Shown: positions 1 through 10,111 of the stretch, in pieces
Numbering within the stretch: the first letter of the stretch is position 1
Layout of the letters: every line of letters begins with the position of its first letter
Source of the DNA: Paraphoma chrysanthemicola
Lineage: Eukaryota; Ascomycota; Dothideomycetes; Pleosporales; Phaeosphaeriaceae
Assembly: GCA_020744225.1 (NCBI GenBank)
Contig: JAGMWG010000003.1
Coordinates: 930,001-994,000 of the forward strand
DNA length: 64,000 bases
Reading direction: 5' to 3'
Made by a program: the position numbers and the translations under genes
The notes under the pieces: model-generated
The model's input: only the letters and a program-made list of their open reading frames with translations
Told to the model about the DNA's origin: nothing
Databases searched by the model: none

Positions 1-1550
1 TCTCGGACTGAGATTCGTCGACCGCACGGTTGCCGATACATTCGGTACAACTCTGGTCCCTAATCCAACCAGAACAGGCTCACTTCGTCATTGGGCGGTC
101 GGGCCAGTTTACAAGAATGGCGAACGAACGTGTTTCAGTGGTAACACCTCCGAATATTCTCGCGAAAGTACTCTTCTTGGCGGCGGTGGTCAAGCTGGTC
201 CTCCACTCGACACGTATAATGGAAGAACCTATCCAGACTTTGAATCCGCTACGGTAGACCAATTTGTTCATATTCGAGACTATGGTGCAAAAGGTATGGA
301 GGCCGCAACATGAATACGGCAGAGTGCTCACCACGTATAGGCGACGGCACCACCGACGACACCAAAGCTGTTCAAAGCGCGTTCGATGCTACTGCAGACG
401 GCTCGAAATACCTCTACGTTGACGCTGGTGTATACCTAGTCTCGGATACCATCATAGTCCCTGTCAAGGCCAGAGTTACAGGAGAAGCACTGGCAACCAT
501 CGTAGGCACTGGCGACCAATTCTCGCAGGTAGAGTAAGTTATATGCACCGGATCGTGTGATTACAAGTATTCTTACTGATCGCGTTGTAGCTCTGCCAAA
601 GCGATTTTGCGTGTCGGTAACGCTGGCGATGTCGGAGGCTACGATCAAGCACTCCACTACCCCTCGCTATCGGGCCTCACCATCACGACCAAGGGCAACA
701 CAGCTGGCGCCGTTGGTATCGAATGGAATGTACAGGGAGGAGACTTGACCAGTAAGTGTCCTGAACAATAGTCCAATTCTTGACAGATCACAAACTAATC
801 CAGCCAGACGTTCACATCAAAATCGGCGGCTCAGACGGCTCCCTACAGACCGCAACCCAATGCCCTGCCACCATCAGCGACGCGGATCGCGCCAAATGCC
901 GCGTCGCGGCAGCTTTGCTCCGCATCACTCCTTCTGGCTCAGGCTACTTCGAAAGCATCGTTCTCTCCACCGCTGAAACGGATTTCCAGAACAAAGCTGT
1001 GGCGCTGTACACCGCTCGTGGCCTGCTCGTTGAAAGCCAGGAAGCTACATGGCTCTACGCCATCACGGCTAAGAACTCCGTTTTGTATCAATACAACATC
1101 AATCGCGCACGCAATGTCGCTGGTCTGGCACTCACAGCAAAAACACCAGCATTCCAGCCCACACCCGCTGCGCCCGCGCCGTTCGCTACTCAGGTCGGCC
1201 GCTTCGCAGGTGACCCAAGCTACTCCTGCGGCGGCGACTTCGATGGCTGCGACTCCGCATGGGCCGGCGTCGTTCGCGACTCGCAGCAAGTGTTTCTCTC
1301 GGGCGTTGTTAGCTACGCATCGTATGCAAACGTCGATGAGGCATGTGTGGATGGGTACTCGTGCCAGAAGGCGCTGTGGTCTTTGGCTGGTAATAAAGCC
1401 AACGTTCGATTGCAGCAGTTTGCGACTGTGGGCGCGCAGTACAATCTTGTGTCGGATGGAAAGGGTGTCAAGGCGAGTGATAACTGGGTGAATGCCAGCG
1501 GGCGAAAGTGGAGCCAGATTACGATCTTCGACGCAGTTGCCACGGCTTAG
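1..1550 (+). CDS. GH55 exo-beta-1,3-glucanase, 3' part
   Basis: Secreted glycoside hydrolase family 55 enzyme that would release glucose from the non-reducing end of beta-1,3-glucan; the gene begins left of the window. Predicted exons are 2-293 (frame start), 341-533, 591-751 and 808-1550, giving about 462 C-terminal residues. The join at 293/341 creates the pectate-lyase-3-like motif DYGAKGDGTTDDTKA, the start of a right-handed beta-helix domain, which in GH55 occurs once in each half of the protein. Further hallmarks are LTITTKGNTAGAVGIEWNVQ and VESQEATWLYAIT. Full-length family members have about 750-800 residues, so the N-terminal helix domain and signal peptide lie outside. All three introns are 47-57 bases with GT-AG ends, and the joined frame is open throughout. 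It converges with the regulator gene ending at 1837. Family assignment is firm; exact substrate is inferred from the family. Confidence 0.88.
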
Positions 1551-1836
1551 ATGGGTTTGGTACTGGAGGCGGCAATCGAGGAGTTGTGATCTGAATGAGT
1601 CGATCAAGTAATATTTCGGGCCAGCATTCGTCATGGCCAGCCTTTAGAATGAGAATAGAAGTTTAAGCTTCACCCGCGCGCTCATTCCTGCTTCAAACGT
1701 TCATCTATCTAGCCTTCGACATGTTCAACCAGTGCACTCCCTTCTTTCCCACTCCCCCGTCTTGTCATTCTAGCATGCCGTGCACGGCACAATCATCGCC
1801 CTGCCCAAGTCTCAGCATCCAATTCAACAACCCAAC

Positions 1837-3832
1837 TCAAATCACAAACACATACGGCCGATCAAAACACTCATCCCACCCCGGTTCTTCCCTCGCCCAA
1901 TACCTCCTCAACACCGCCTGCGCCTTGAGCGGACTACTCGTCCCCAACCTCCTACTCAACTCCGACAGCTGCTGCCCAATCCAATACCTCGTCGCGTCGT
2001 CGCCAAACCCCGCCTCCACGCCCGCCACAACGAGTGGCCAGATCAAGAAATTGACGAGGCGCGGCGACTTGAGCGCCGACGTGAGCGCCTCGACGAGCCG
2101 ACTAGCATGTATGCTGCGCATACTATTCATTTCCAAACTCGATGGCAAAATCGTGAGGGACTGGAGTGACATGGTCGCATACAACGCCACGGCAGCTTGA
2201 TACACGATCCCAATACATAACCACTCGTCGTAACTCGCGCCGGGCTGGGCCCAGTCCTCGGGACTAAATGCCTCGATTTCAGCGAGGAGGTCCTGTGCCT
2301 CGAGGGCGTGGCCTGGGTCGATTTCGCCGGCGAAGAGCACGGCTGAGGCGCGTGCGCGTAGGTGGTTGATGCGGATGGTTAGGAAGAATAGAGCGGGCGG
2401 GCAGAGGGTGTATGGGAAGATGAGTTCGTATAATTCGCGGATGTCGGAGAGGCTTGCGGTGGGGGTGTCGGAGAGGTTGATTTGGTCCCATGAGGGGGAG
2501 CAGGAATTTGCTATGACGACGATACTGTGCGGCTGGGTTAGTCTGGAGGTTGCAAGGACGGTGGTTGAAAAAGAGGGACGTACAGTATGTAGACTACTAA
2601 TGTTGGTGCCAGGTGTGGAGATTGCTTCATCAGGCTCCGGAAGCCGCCGCGCATGTCGATGATGCGGCGTAGACCACTGGCGTGCGAGCGCCAGTCTGCC
2701 ATAGCCGGGTTTTGAAGCTCCATGCTCATGAACATGAGGATGCTTGCAATGGTGAGGTCGCTGCAACGTGTCTTGTCCTTTCCTACGTAGGCACTAAGGG
2801 CCTGGATGGCGGCGCCCCGGTGACGGTACACTTTGGATCGGTTCTCGATAGCCGTGGACTTGTCGGCTCCAATGGGAAGGGTGTGGACGTAGTGGTTTAG
2901 CGCTAGACAAACTAGCGTGTGATGTATCGCAGGTGGGAGGATGTGCAGTGCGCGTAACGGGAACAAGATGACCGCTGGATTTGGTGCCAGTTCGCCTGCA
3001 GCTTTGACAGTCGGAAGTATACGCAAGTTGTAATACTGTACGGCCTGCACGACTTCGTTGGTCTCGTTGGTCAGGTAATCGTAATTAGGTAGATCGTGCA
3101 TCTTCATAAGTCGTAGAAGTCGTTCCAATCTCTCGAGTGGCTGCCTCTCAGACCTGAGCATGTCCGCAGCACCCCTGAAGTCTTTCCTGACCACCACTTC
3201 TTGGATCTTGTCTCTTGTTCCGAGATTAAAGATTCTGTTGATTGCTCGAATGTGCTTAGCTACCTGTGATGCCTCCACTTGGATAGCCTGCTCTTCCTCG
3301 TCTTCAATAAGCTCGCCCCATTGATACTCAGTCGAGGGTGGCCTGAGCGAAAATTCTCGTTCGTACTCAATGACATCAAGTGCTGGGGCGTCCAGTTCGG
3401 GAAAACGCGAGGCAAGCTGCAACATGCGCAGCTCCCACTCCTTTGCAGTGTTGGAGCGTAGTGGAAGGCCATGCCATGTTCCTGGGTCGTCGAGCTCGCT
3501 GATCTTCTCATGGTTCTTCGTCTTCTTGGGTTTCGCAGTCTCTGTCGGATCCTTAACTGGTGTAGTGTAGATCGTGGGCGGACTGTTCTTCTTCCTGCGC
3601 CTAGAAGTCACCTTCCCGGGCTCGACCCACTGCAACGGCTTTTGTTCATCGTAACCAGGACATTCTTTTCCGGCCTAGTCATCGTTAGTATACCTGCTAA
3701 TTCACGAGATGTTGACGCTACCTTTTGACACTTTTTACAATGAGGCAAGGTGTGATCGCAAACTAGGCGCCGCTTGAGGCACTCCCAGCATTGGCGGGTC
3801 GCTTTTGGTTCTCCGCTTGTAGTATCCTTCAT
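1837..3832 (-). CDS. Zn2Cys6 transcription factor, Fungal_trans_2 type
   Basis: Nuclear fungal zinc-cluster regulator of about 629 residues. Predicted exons (minus strand) are 3832-3722, 3674-2584 and 2524-1837. The first intron interrupts the zinc cluster: splicing joins Cys15, 18, 25, 32 and 35 in exon 1 (CWECLKRRLVC, then CKKC) to Cys42 in exon 2, giving CX2CX6CX6CX2CX6C, the canonical binuclear cluster. A basic linker (SRRRKKN) follows. The rest is a long helical domain resembling PF11951, with a typical RHRGAAIQALSAY ... LTIASILMFMSMELQ ... GLRRIIDMRGGF stretch. The second intron (59 bases) is placed from frame continuity. Start at 3832 is the first ATG ahead of the cluster; an in-frame stop lies a little upstream. 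Target genes are unknown; proximity to the GH55 gene does not show that it regulates it. Confidence 0.85.
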
Positions 3833-4894
3833 GCTCGAGCCGGGCGTACTTAAGCTCAATTAACGTCGAATGGCGTGACAAGCGTGAATAGCGTGAAAAC
3901 TGTCGTTTCCGGAAGGGAGCCTCTCCGACGGAGGGAACGTTCCTGCATCTTTATTGCCGTGGGTGGCTTTGAGGCTGTCGATGCATGGGCTGTGGAGGGG
4001 CCGCTGACGAAACTGGCTGTGTTCAGCCCTGTGGGCGATCTTGGCCACCATTCTTTCCCGAAATGGTCAAGCGTGGGTGGCCTTGCACCAAAGTTGACAC
4101 CAGTTACCGCACCCAACGATAAAATGCGAAGACAAGCCCAGCTACCGCTCCTATGAATAAACCATTCCGCGATCCACTCCGTGCTCGTGTTCTCGAGAAC
4201 ACAGCCAAGGTCTTGTCGAAACATGCTGACAGACACGGGCTAAGCTTGTTTGGGGTCCCTGGTGCGGAGAAATCGATGGGACCACTGGTTATTGGTTAGC
4301 AGCTTCAACGAAGACATGTCGCAGGGTGAGATCTAGTGGTCGGATGGCATATTCGGCACGATGAAGCTATCTCATATCTCAACTGTGCTTTGAAATCGAA
4401 GCAGGCAGCAGATGCAACGGTATTAGAAGTGGCATAATTTCGAGATGACCAAGCGAACAAGAGGACGACCAGTTGTTGGAAATCGCTTTGGGGTGTGTCA
4501 CAGAGCCAATGACCAGAGAAACAAATCTGCCAAGTCTTGTGTGCAGAACGTGGAACCCAATGTTGTGCTACCAAATCGACACTGTGGTGAATGCGCAACC
4601 TAGAGTGACGTCAGACGTGATCGGAGAGCGCGACGAGGCCGGCGATCAACAACGCGCAACCGCGCTGGAAGCCGTAAGGCATCGCGAAGTCCGACTGCTT
4701 GGCTCGGACAGATTAACATCCCTGTTGAGTGAATTTTGTGAGCATATCACGCGACTTGTAATGTCGAAGTACTTTCCTACTAGACAAGAAAGCATTGGGA
4801 TTGTTGTTGTGAGTTTGACATTGCGATAAAGCACCTTTGCCACACACCAAATAACTCTCAGGCAGTTCCAATTGTTCTTTTCTGTTATTTACAG
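3833..4894. other. Intergenic, no gene seen
   Basis: About 1.06 kb upstream of the zinc-cluster regulator and downstream of the nitronate monooxygenase. Open frames here are short, overlap on both strands and show no family motif. It should contain the promoter of the regulator (near 3833-4200); no specific site is recognisable. Confidence 0.5.
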
Positions 4895-5932
4895 CTATGC
4901 AGCATTCGAGAGAATCTGCTTTGCCTCAAGTCGCAACCTCTTCACGATTTCTGAAGCGCCTTCAATCTCACTAACAAGGCCGACGCCTGTTCCAGCCCAA
5001 ATGGCTGCCCTACCTTGTAAACCAGTATCAAAGCCCTTGTCGTCTCTCACAACAGCTTCGTTATGAAGTTTCTGTATGTCTTCAATGCTCACTCCGCTCA
5101 AAAAGTCTTCATGACTCTTAATGACCAAGCTCCGTCCATCGTACAGTTGCGGCCACGGATTAGGGCCAAGCAGCTGATCAAAAAGCTTCGAGCGAGTCGT
5201 TACTTGTCCGCCGTCTCGCGCCTCAAAAACCGCAGCCTGATATCTAGGATGCACAGTCACTTCCTTCGCGGCCAAGAACCGTGTTCCCAACACCACGCCG
5301 TGGGCTCCAAGGGCGAGAGCAGCCGCAACACCACGGCCGTCAGCAATCCCGCCAGCAGCCACGAGTGGAATATGTGAAAAGCCCTCACGTGCGAGAGTAT
5401 CGGAAGCCTCCGGCACTAATGAGACGATGCCTGCTCCTTTCTCGAATCCGTGGCCGCCTGCGTCTGCGCCCTGAAGACATAGCACATCCGGTTTTGCAGT
5501 TCTAGCGACTTGTAGTGCAGCCGCCACGCTGCCGACCTGGACCCAGATCTTGCTGTCTGGTGAGACCTTGCGCGTCGCTGCAGTCCATTCTGCATAGTCA
5601 TCCAACTCCTTCGCTGCGAACAGCCAGACAACAGCAGGTCTGAAATCTTCGATCACCGGGAGGACGTCCTCAAGTTTGAGCACGAACGGTAGAAAGCCAA
5701 CTCCTATGGGTAGAACCTTCGACGATGAAAGTGCGTTATGAGCTGCAAATGCCTCGGAAGCAACGCGCAGCTCCTTGCGAGCATCGTCCATGTTGAACAG
5801 CCCGCCAATCATGCCAAGACCTCCAGCGATGGTGACAGCAGACGCAAGTGCACCACCCGCAAAGCCAGCCATGGGAGCATTGGCGATAAGTGGCGCCGAA
5901 GTCCAGGGTAGTGATTTCTGAAATGTCGACAT
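4895..5932 (-). CDS. Nitronate monooxygenase (2-nitropropane dioxygenase family)
   Basis: Single-exon, 345-residue FMN-dependent TIM-barrel enzyme. It is expected to oxidise alkyl nitronates such as propionate-3-nitronate to the oxo acid plus nitrite/nitrate, a detoxification role. Visible family features are the N-terminal NAPMAGFAGGALASAV strand-loop, the glycine/histidine segment GADAGGHG near residue 175, which carries the family's catalytic His, and the phosphate-binding region AAGGIADGRGVAAALALGA followed by GVVLGTRF. Length matches fungal class I enzymes (about 350-380). Start is the only upstream ATG that keeps the conserved N-terminus, and the stop is TAG at 4895. No targeting signal is evident, so a cytosolic location is inferred. 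It stands alone, with a long gap on either side. Confidence 0.93.
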   Translation of the reverse strand: MSTFQKSLPWTSAPLIANAPMAGFAGGALASAVTIAGGLGMIGGLFNMDDARKELRVASEAFAAHNALSSSKVLPIGVGFLPFVLKLEDVLPVIEDFRPAVVWLFAAKELDDYAEWTAATRKVSPDSKIWVQVGSVAAALQVARTAKPDVLCLQGADAGGHGFEKGAGIVSLVPEASDTLAREGFSHIPLVAAGGIADGRGVAAALALGAHGVVLGTRFLAAKEVTVHPRYQAAVFEARDGGQVTTRSKLFDQLLGPNPWPQLYDGRSLVIKSHEDFLSGVSIEDIQKLHNEAVVRDDKGFDTGLQGRAAIWAGTGVGLVSEIEGASEIVKRLRLEAKQILSNAA

Positions 5933-6438
5933 CTTGGGAGTTTCGTGAACGCGTAGGCAAGAACTGGACGGCGGATGAAAGCTCTGACAAGAGGTCGAAG
6001 TTGAAAGACGAACGAACCTCCACCGTGCGACGAAAAGAAGGCTTTATAGAGGCTAGAGTGTCACAGCTTAGAAGAGCTTCCAAGAAGCAGTTACTACTTA
6101 AAGATTAGCTAAGCTAGAACTCCGTAATAGCTGCAAACACATGGCTCAAAACGGAAAAATGTTGGAACGGAAGAAGCGTCATCATCGAGCGGAATGGACC
6201 CATGGTCACTACAGAGAGATATCGAGCACCGTGCATCTTGGTATATGCATTGCTGACGGGTTGGGTGGGACACCATTGGGCGGAGAACACGCTGAGTCGA
6301 GCAGTGGTGGAAGTTTTGATGTTCTTCAGCCCCGCATTGAGCTTAGCTAGCGCCCAAAACCATTACTCATAACATCATCCCTCAGGTCTGTTGTCTTCAT
6401 ATGTTGACCACTTTTCCAAATCAACAAATCACAGCAAG
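5933..6438. other. Intergenic, upstream of nitronate monooxygenase
   Basis: About 500 bases between the nitronate monooxygenase start and the tRNA gene. It should hold the promoter of the former. No conserved element or supported reading frame was seen. Confidence 0.45.
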
Positions 6439-6525
6439 GGCTCGATGGTGTAGTTGGTTATCACGTTCGCCTCACATCTAAGTGAAGACCGCGAAAGGTC
6501 CCGAGTTCGAGCCTCGGTTGAGTCA
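6439..6525 (+). tRNA. tRNA-Val(CAC) with a 13-base intron
   Basis: Complete cloverleaf read directly from the sequence. The acceptor stem GGCTCGA pairs with TTGAGTC (two G-U pairs), the D arm is GTGTAGTTGGTTATCAC, and the anticodon stem TTCGC pairs with GCGAA. The variable loop is AGGTC, and the T arm is CCGAG-TTCGAGC-CTCGG. The anticodon CAC is at 6473-6475, reading GTG valine codons. A 13-base insertion (6477-6489) sits one base 3' of the anticodon, the standard position for nuclear tRNA introns removed by the SEN endonuclease. Without it the tRNA is 74 nt, and it closely resembles other fungal tRNA-Val genes. Internal A and B boxes are intact. Confidence 0.93.
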
Positions 6526-6536
6526 TGTGATTTATC

Positions 6537-6541
6537 TTTTT
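6537..6541 (+). terminator. RNA polymerase III terminator of tRNA-Val
   Basis: Run of five T beginning 12 bases after the tRNA discriminator base. A second T run follows shortly after and could serve as backup. Confidence 0.7.
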
Positions 6542-7576
6542 ACCCCTTTTTGCCCCTTTTGGCCCTCTTTCCTTCCTCCAAAAGATATTCAGTCTTAATC
6601 CAAGCCATATGTGCCCCTAGTTCGACTCACGATCTCATTCAGAGGGCCCTCGACATGATGCTATCGTTGACATTGATATTGGAATGCCGAGCTTTCTCTT
6701 TTGGCCGGCGTAGGATTAGAGATTACCATAGTTGTGTACATATAAAAGCGCAACCAACCCTGACGATGTATGCTTAGAGACATGATCACGGCGTATGTGT
6801 CGGTGTCCTTACACGTTGGAGGTCACTTCGAGGTGAGTCCAGAGTCTGCTCATTGAAATGGGCACAGATGATGTGGAGCATGTAAAACTAATATTTTCAA
6901 TATCCATGGGGTATGCAAGCCAAATTTTACATAGTGGTTATCCATCCGTAAGGCGATGATACAAAGCAGCCGATACTTTGGCGCTTCACGATTCGGAACG
7001 CGTTATGTACTCAAGCCCATACAATATCTTCGGACGAAAAGAATCCAATCTAGTAATACAACATAGGGTATCGTGTGCAAGTCGTAAAATTGACTGGCTG
7101 AAAGCATAAAAGAGAGTGTGAAACAGGCTAGAACTCCAAGTTATTCACATCACAGTCTAGCCGACGTTCGAACACGCATCTGAGCTTGCGCTGCTATGAT
7201 GGCTACGTCACCATCTCCACGCTCGTAAGCGAATCATTACTATAGTGTCAGTCGAGCATTTGCTGCGCTGTTCAGTTGTGGAGGCTGAGCTCATTTCCAG
7301 ACTTTGATGGAGTGAATGTACATGCCGCTTTTGGTAAAGCGCCGGGTCGGTACGCTCGCTGTGCAGGTGATATGGCGGGGTCACGGAGCCGGTACCTTGT
7401 TCTATGCGAACCGAACTGGTGGGTAGCACAACGCTCGACCGGTGGAAGCTGCCTTGTCGCTCGCCTAGGGCCAACCACGAGAGCTGCACAGCCCATTTCA
7501 GTTCACCCGAGTCACTGGCCATTCGTCGAATTTTGCCACATTGGTAGGTACCTACCGAGGTCATTTGAGAAATGAC
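6542..7576. other. Intergenic, no gene seen
   Basis: About 1 kb between the tRNA terminator and the 3' end of the ankyrin-protein gene. A TATA-like TATAAAAG lies at 6741-6748, but no supported coding region follows it. Overlapping short frames at 7208-7575 have no recognisable motif. Confidence 0.45.
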
Positions 7577-8740
7577 TCAGATGACGAATTGTCGTGAGGC
7601 TTGGCTGCCTTTGCGGCTCTTCTTCGATGCGTTCTTCTTCTCAAAGTTGATGCTACACTTCATCTCCTTCAGTCTGGCCGCGTTCCGAGGCTGGAGCTTG
7701 GATTCGTCGACGTTGAGGTCAAGTAGAAAGGCAACGAAGTGTCGCCGCCCGCCTGCAATTGCCATGTCGAGAACAGAGGACGGCTCCGAGTCTTGTGCAT
7801 TGATGTCAGCGCCAAACTCGACCAGAGTTCGCGCAAGGTCCACATCGCCGTTTTGAGCCGCCACATGTAATGGAGTCCTGTCCCAAGTGTCGGTCGAGCT
7901 GGCAAGAGGAGTGTCACCTGCGTACTCATGCAGGATTTCGCGAATCTGCCGTATGCGCTCCCCGTCCCCGGCGCACTTTGCGACATGAAAATGAAAATCT
8001 ATCCATGCGCTCTTCGAGTTTGTGGACAAGGGTTCTGTTCCCGAGATAATACTGTCGCTGCGACTAGACAATATCGATGGCGCGTGTGATAGAGTTGAGG
8101 ATATCGAGGGTCGTGACTCCGCCGATGTCGGGGCTGTGGAGAGACGCCGTAGTTGCAAATCTGGATCGGGTCCGAATAATGTATCAGCTGCCGAGAACGA
8201 CCTGGTCATGGGTGGAATGTCTTCGTCTTCGTTCGTAGCTGGTATCTCTGCGTGCGGCAGTAGCGATCGTTGTAGCTCGAGCGTTTCAGACGGACGACGA
8301 TTGGCGTCAAGCTCGAACCTTACTAGGTTCAGGCCAGTGTTCAGATAATCTATATCCTCACGGATCTTCTTCCTCGTGTCCTCGATTTCGTCTTTGACTT
8401 TGTCGAGCCGCCGCTTGACAGTCATTTTCTGTCGCCATGTTTGAGTGTCCAACGAAGCCAACTCCACTGCCAATGGCTTCAAGCTTTCCAGTCGTCCATC
8501 GCAGGTAGCGAGTGCCTTGCCCACGATCCGTAACGATTTGGAGCCTTTTCCTAGGCTTGCCTCTGCCTGAGCGTATGTGGATTTGACTGCCCTGGTCAAT
8601 CGGTGTAAGTCCTTCACTCTCTCAAGTAGCTCTTTGATGGGTTCGCTGATGAGTTTCACCTCTTTGATGTAGTGCAGTGACTTGTGTAAGAGCTTCCAAA
8701 TGAACTCTGCCACGGTAATCACGCTGGCAGCGGCGTCCAT
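7577..8740 (-). CDS. Ankyrin-repeat protein with NLR-type N-terminal domain
   Basis: Single-exon protein of 387 residues. The N-terminus (about residues 1-165) begins with a short amphipathic segment, ASVITVAEFIWKLLHK, and continues as a long helical bundle. This resembles the N-terminal domains that precede NACHT or ankyrin modules in fungal NOD-like receptors (PF17111-like). A Ser/Thr/Pro-rich linker spans about 165-235. Two ankyrin repeats follow near residues 285-350, with WDRTPLHVAAQNGDVDLARTL, then FGADINAQD, then SVLDMAIAGGRRHFVAFLL. The C-terminus is basic (KKNASKKSRKGSQ). No NACHT or NB-ARC ATPase with a P-loop is present, so it is not a full NLR; it could be a truncated paralog or a stand-alone adaptor. 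Function is unknown. Start is the ATG at 8740. Confidence 0.75.
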   Translation of the reverse strand: MDAAASVITVAEFIWKLLHKSLHYIKEVKLISEPIKELLERVKDLHRLTRAVKSTYAQAEASLGKGSKSLRIVGKALATCDGRLESLKPLAVELASLDTQTWRQKMTVKRRLDKVKDEIEDTRKKIREDIDYLNTGLNLVRFELDANRRPSETLELQRSLLPHAEIPATNEDEDIPPMTRSFSAADTLFGPDPDLQLRRLSTAPTSAESRPSISSTLSHAPSILSSRSDSIISGTEPLSTNSKSAWIDFHFHVAKCAGDGERIRQIREILHEYAGDTPLASSTDTWDRTPLHVAAQNGDVDLARTLVEFGADINAQDSEPSSVLDMAIAGGRRHFVAFLLDLNVDESKLQPRNAARLKEMKCSINFEKKNASKKSRKGSQASRQFVI

Positions 8741-10111
8741 GTCGATATCGATGTTACATCAAGGTTCAGCCTTCGAAGTATTTGGTTCCTGGGCTGGGAT
8801 GATCGCCGTTTGCAGTGGGGAGCGTGTGCGTTGAATGTAAGGCTAGGTGGAGAATAGTGCAACGGGTTTTGCGGGTGTGCGCTGGTCCTTGCATGGACGG
8901 TGCATATATTGGGTCTAAGATCAATACCTGGGGTGGCGGAGCACTACGCACGTGCGGTGCGAGCCGTGAACGTGATCTTGGGGAGGACCTCGGAAGAAGG
9001 CAGTTGTGAGGCTGTATACCGCATCTTACACCAGGTCGAAGGCGTTTCAATTCGAGCGCAGTATCAGCGGTCGAGAAAGTAGAATTTCGACCTTTCCATC
9101 AGGATCGTGGAGAAGCAACGCTACCCCAGTGTGGATCGGGCGGGGCACTTAGTTAGCCCGTCGGTATGGAGAGACGCGCACGGACGTGAAAGCAGGCAAA
9201 CACCCACCCGTCAAACTAATGCAGGCTGCAAGTAAACGTAATGTTCGTCGTTGTGACGGAAGGTGGAGATGAGAGGAGGGCGGCGCGGGGCTGAGCACTG
9301 CCCTTTGAGAATGTGACAGCTGTTGCCGAAAGAGCAGGCCTTCAGCCTCTGCTTAGACTCGTGTTACCTCGATGACTCGAAGAACTGACACTGTCACTCG
9401 TGGTGTCGTAGCTTATGATGCAGGCTTAGAACTCGGTGCACCGCATCAAGCAGCAATCGAATCCTGAGTTGTCGGCATAGACATTCTGTCTGAACATTTG
9501 CATCAGGTGTAGATCTCGAGACTAAGTGGCACTGAAGCGCAGCGTGATGCAATAGCTAAGCACTTCAAACCTGCCCGTGGTTTGTGGCGGCCATCCTGGT
9601 TGGCCGGATCCTCAATTACGGCACGCCAAAAGCAAGGCAGCCAATCCGAGCGCAGGTCTCTGGCTTCTTAACCACACAGCCCGCCTGCCGAGCCGCCCTT
9701 GCATATGTCTCCAAGTAGACGTGCATGGCATCTGACGGGCAACTGCGCATCAAGAAGACAAGAACGCATGCTCAAGTCATCGCAGAGAAAGCCTCAGCTC
9801 AGCCTTGTGGCTGCGCTAAGGCAACAGCCTCGAAAGAATACAAATGTATATGGTGTTCGTTGCCTTGGATGTGCGACCTCATTGTTGTTGCATTGTATTA
9901 CCCGAGAGTATCGTCTTTGGCGAGTCTAGTCGTCTTCTGGTCCGTGAAGTTTGAGTAACCATAGATGTGGTAACCTTCACAATGCGGCCTCGCATTATGG
10001 TAAGTCCTCGTGCGCTTGATGATACGCAATCCCAAGCACATTTACAACATGCAGTCTGGACTTCCCCTGCTGTAGGCTTGTATTGTTGCGACGTCAAGTC
10101 TCCAGAAATTA
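8741..10111. other. Intergenic, no gene seen
   Basis: Nearly 1.4 kb between the divergently transcribed ankyrin gene and the sugar transporter, so it should contain both promoters. Short frames at 8766-9082 and 9699-9958 show no motifs and overlap on opposite strands. I see no repeat or mobile-element signature. Confidence 0.45.

Noticed and set aside
939..1634. 231-codon minus-strand open frame
   Set aside because: Antisense shadow of the GH55 final exon; no motif of its own.
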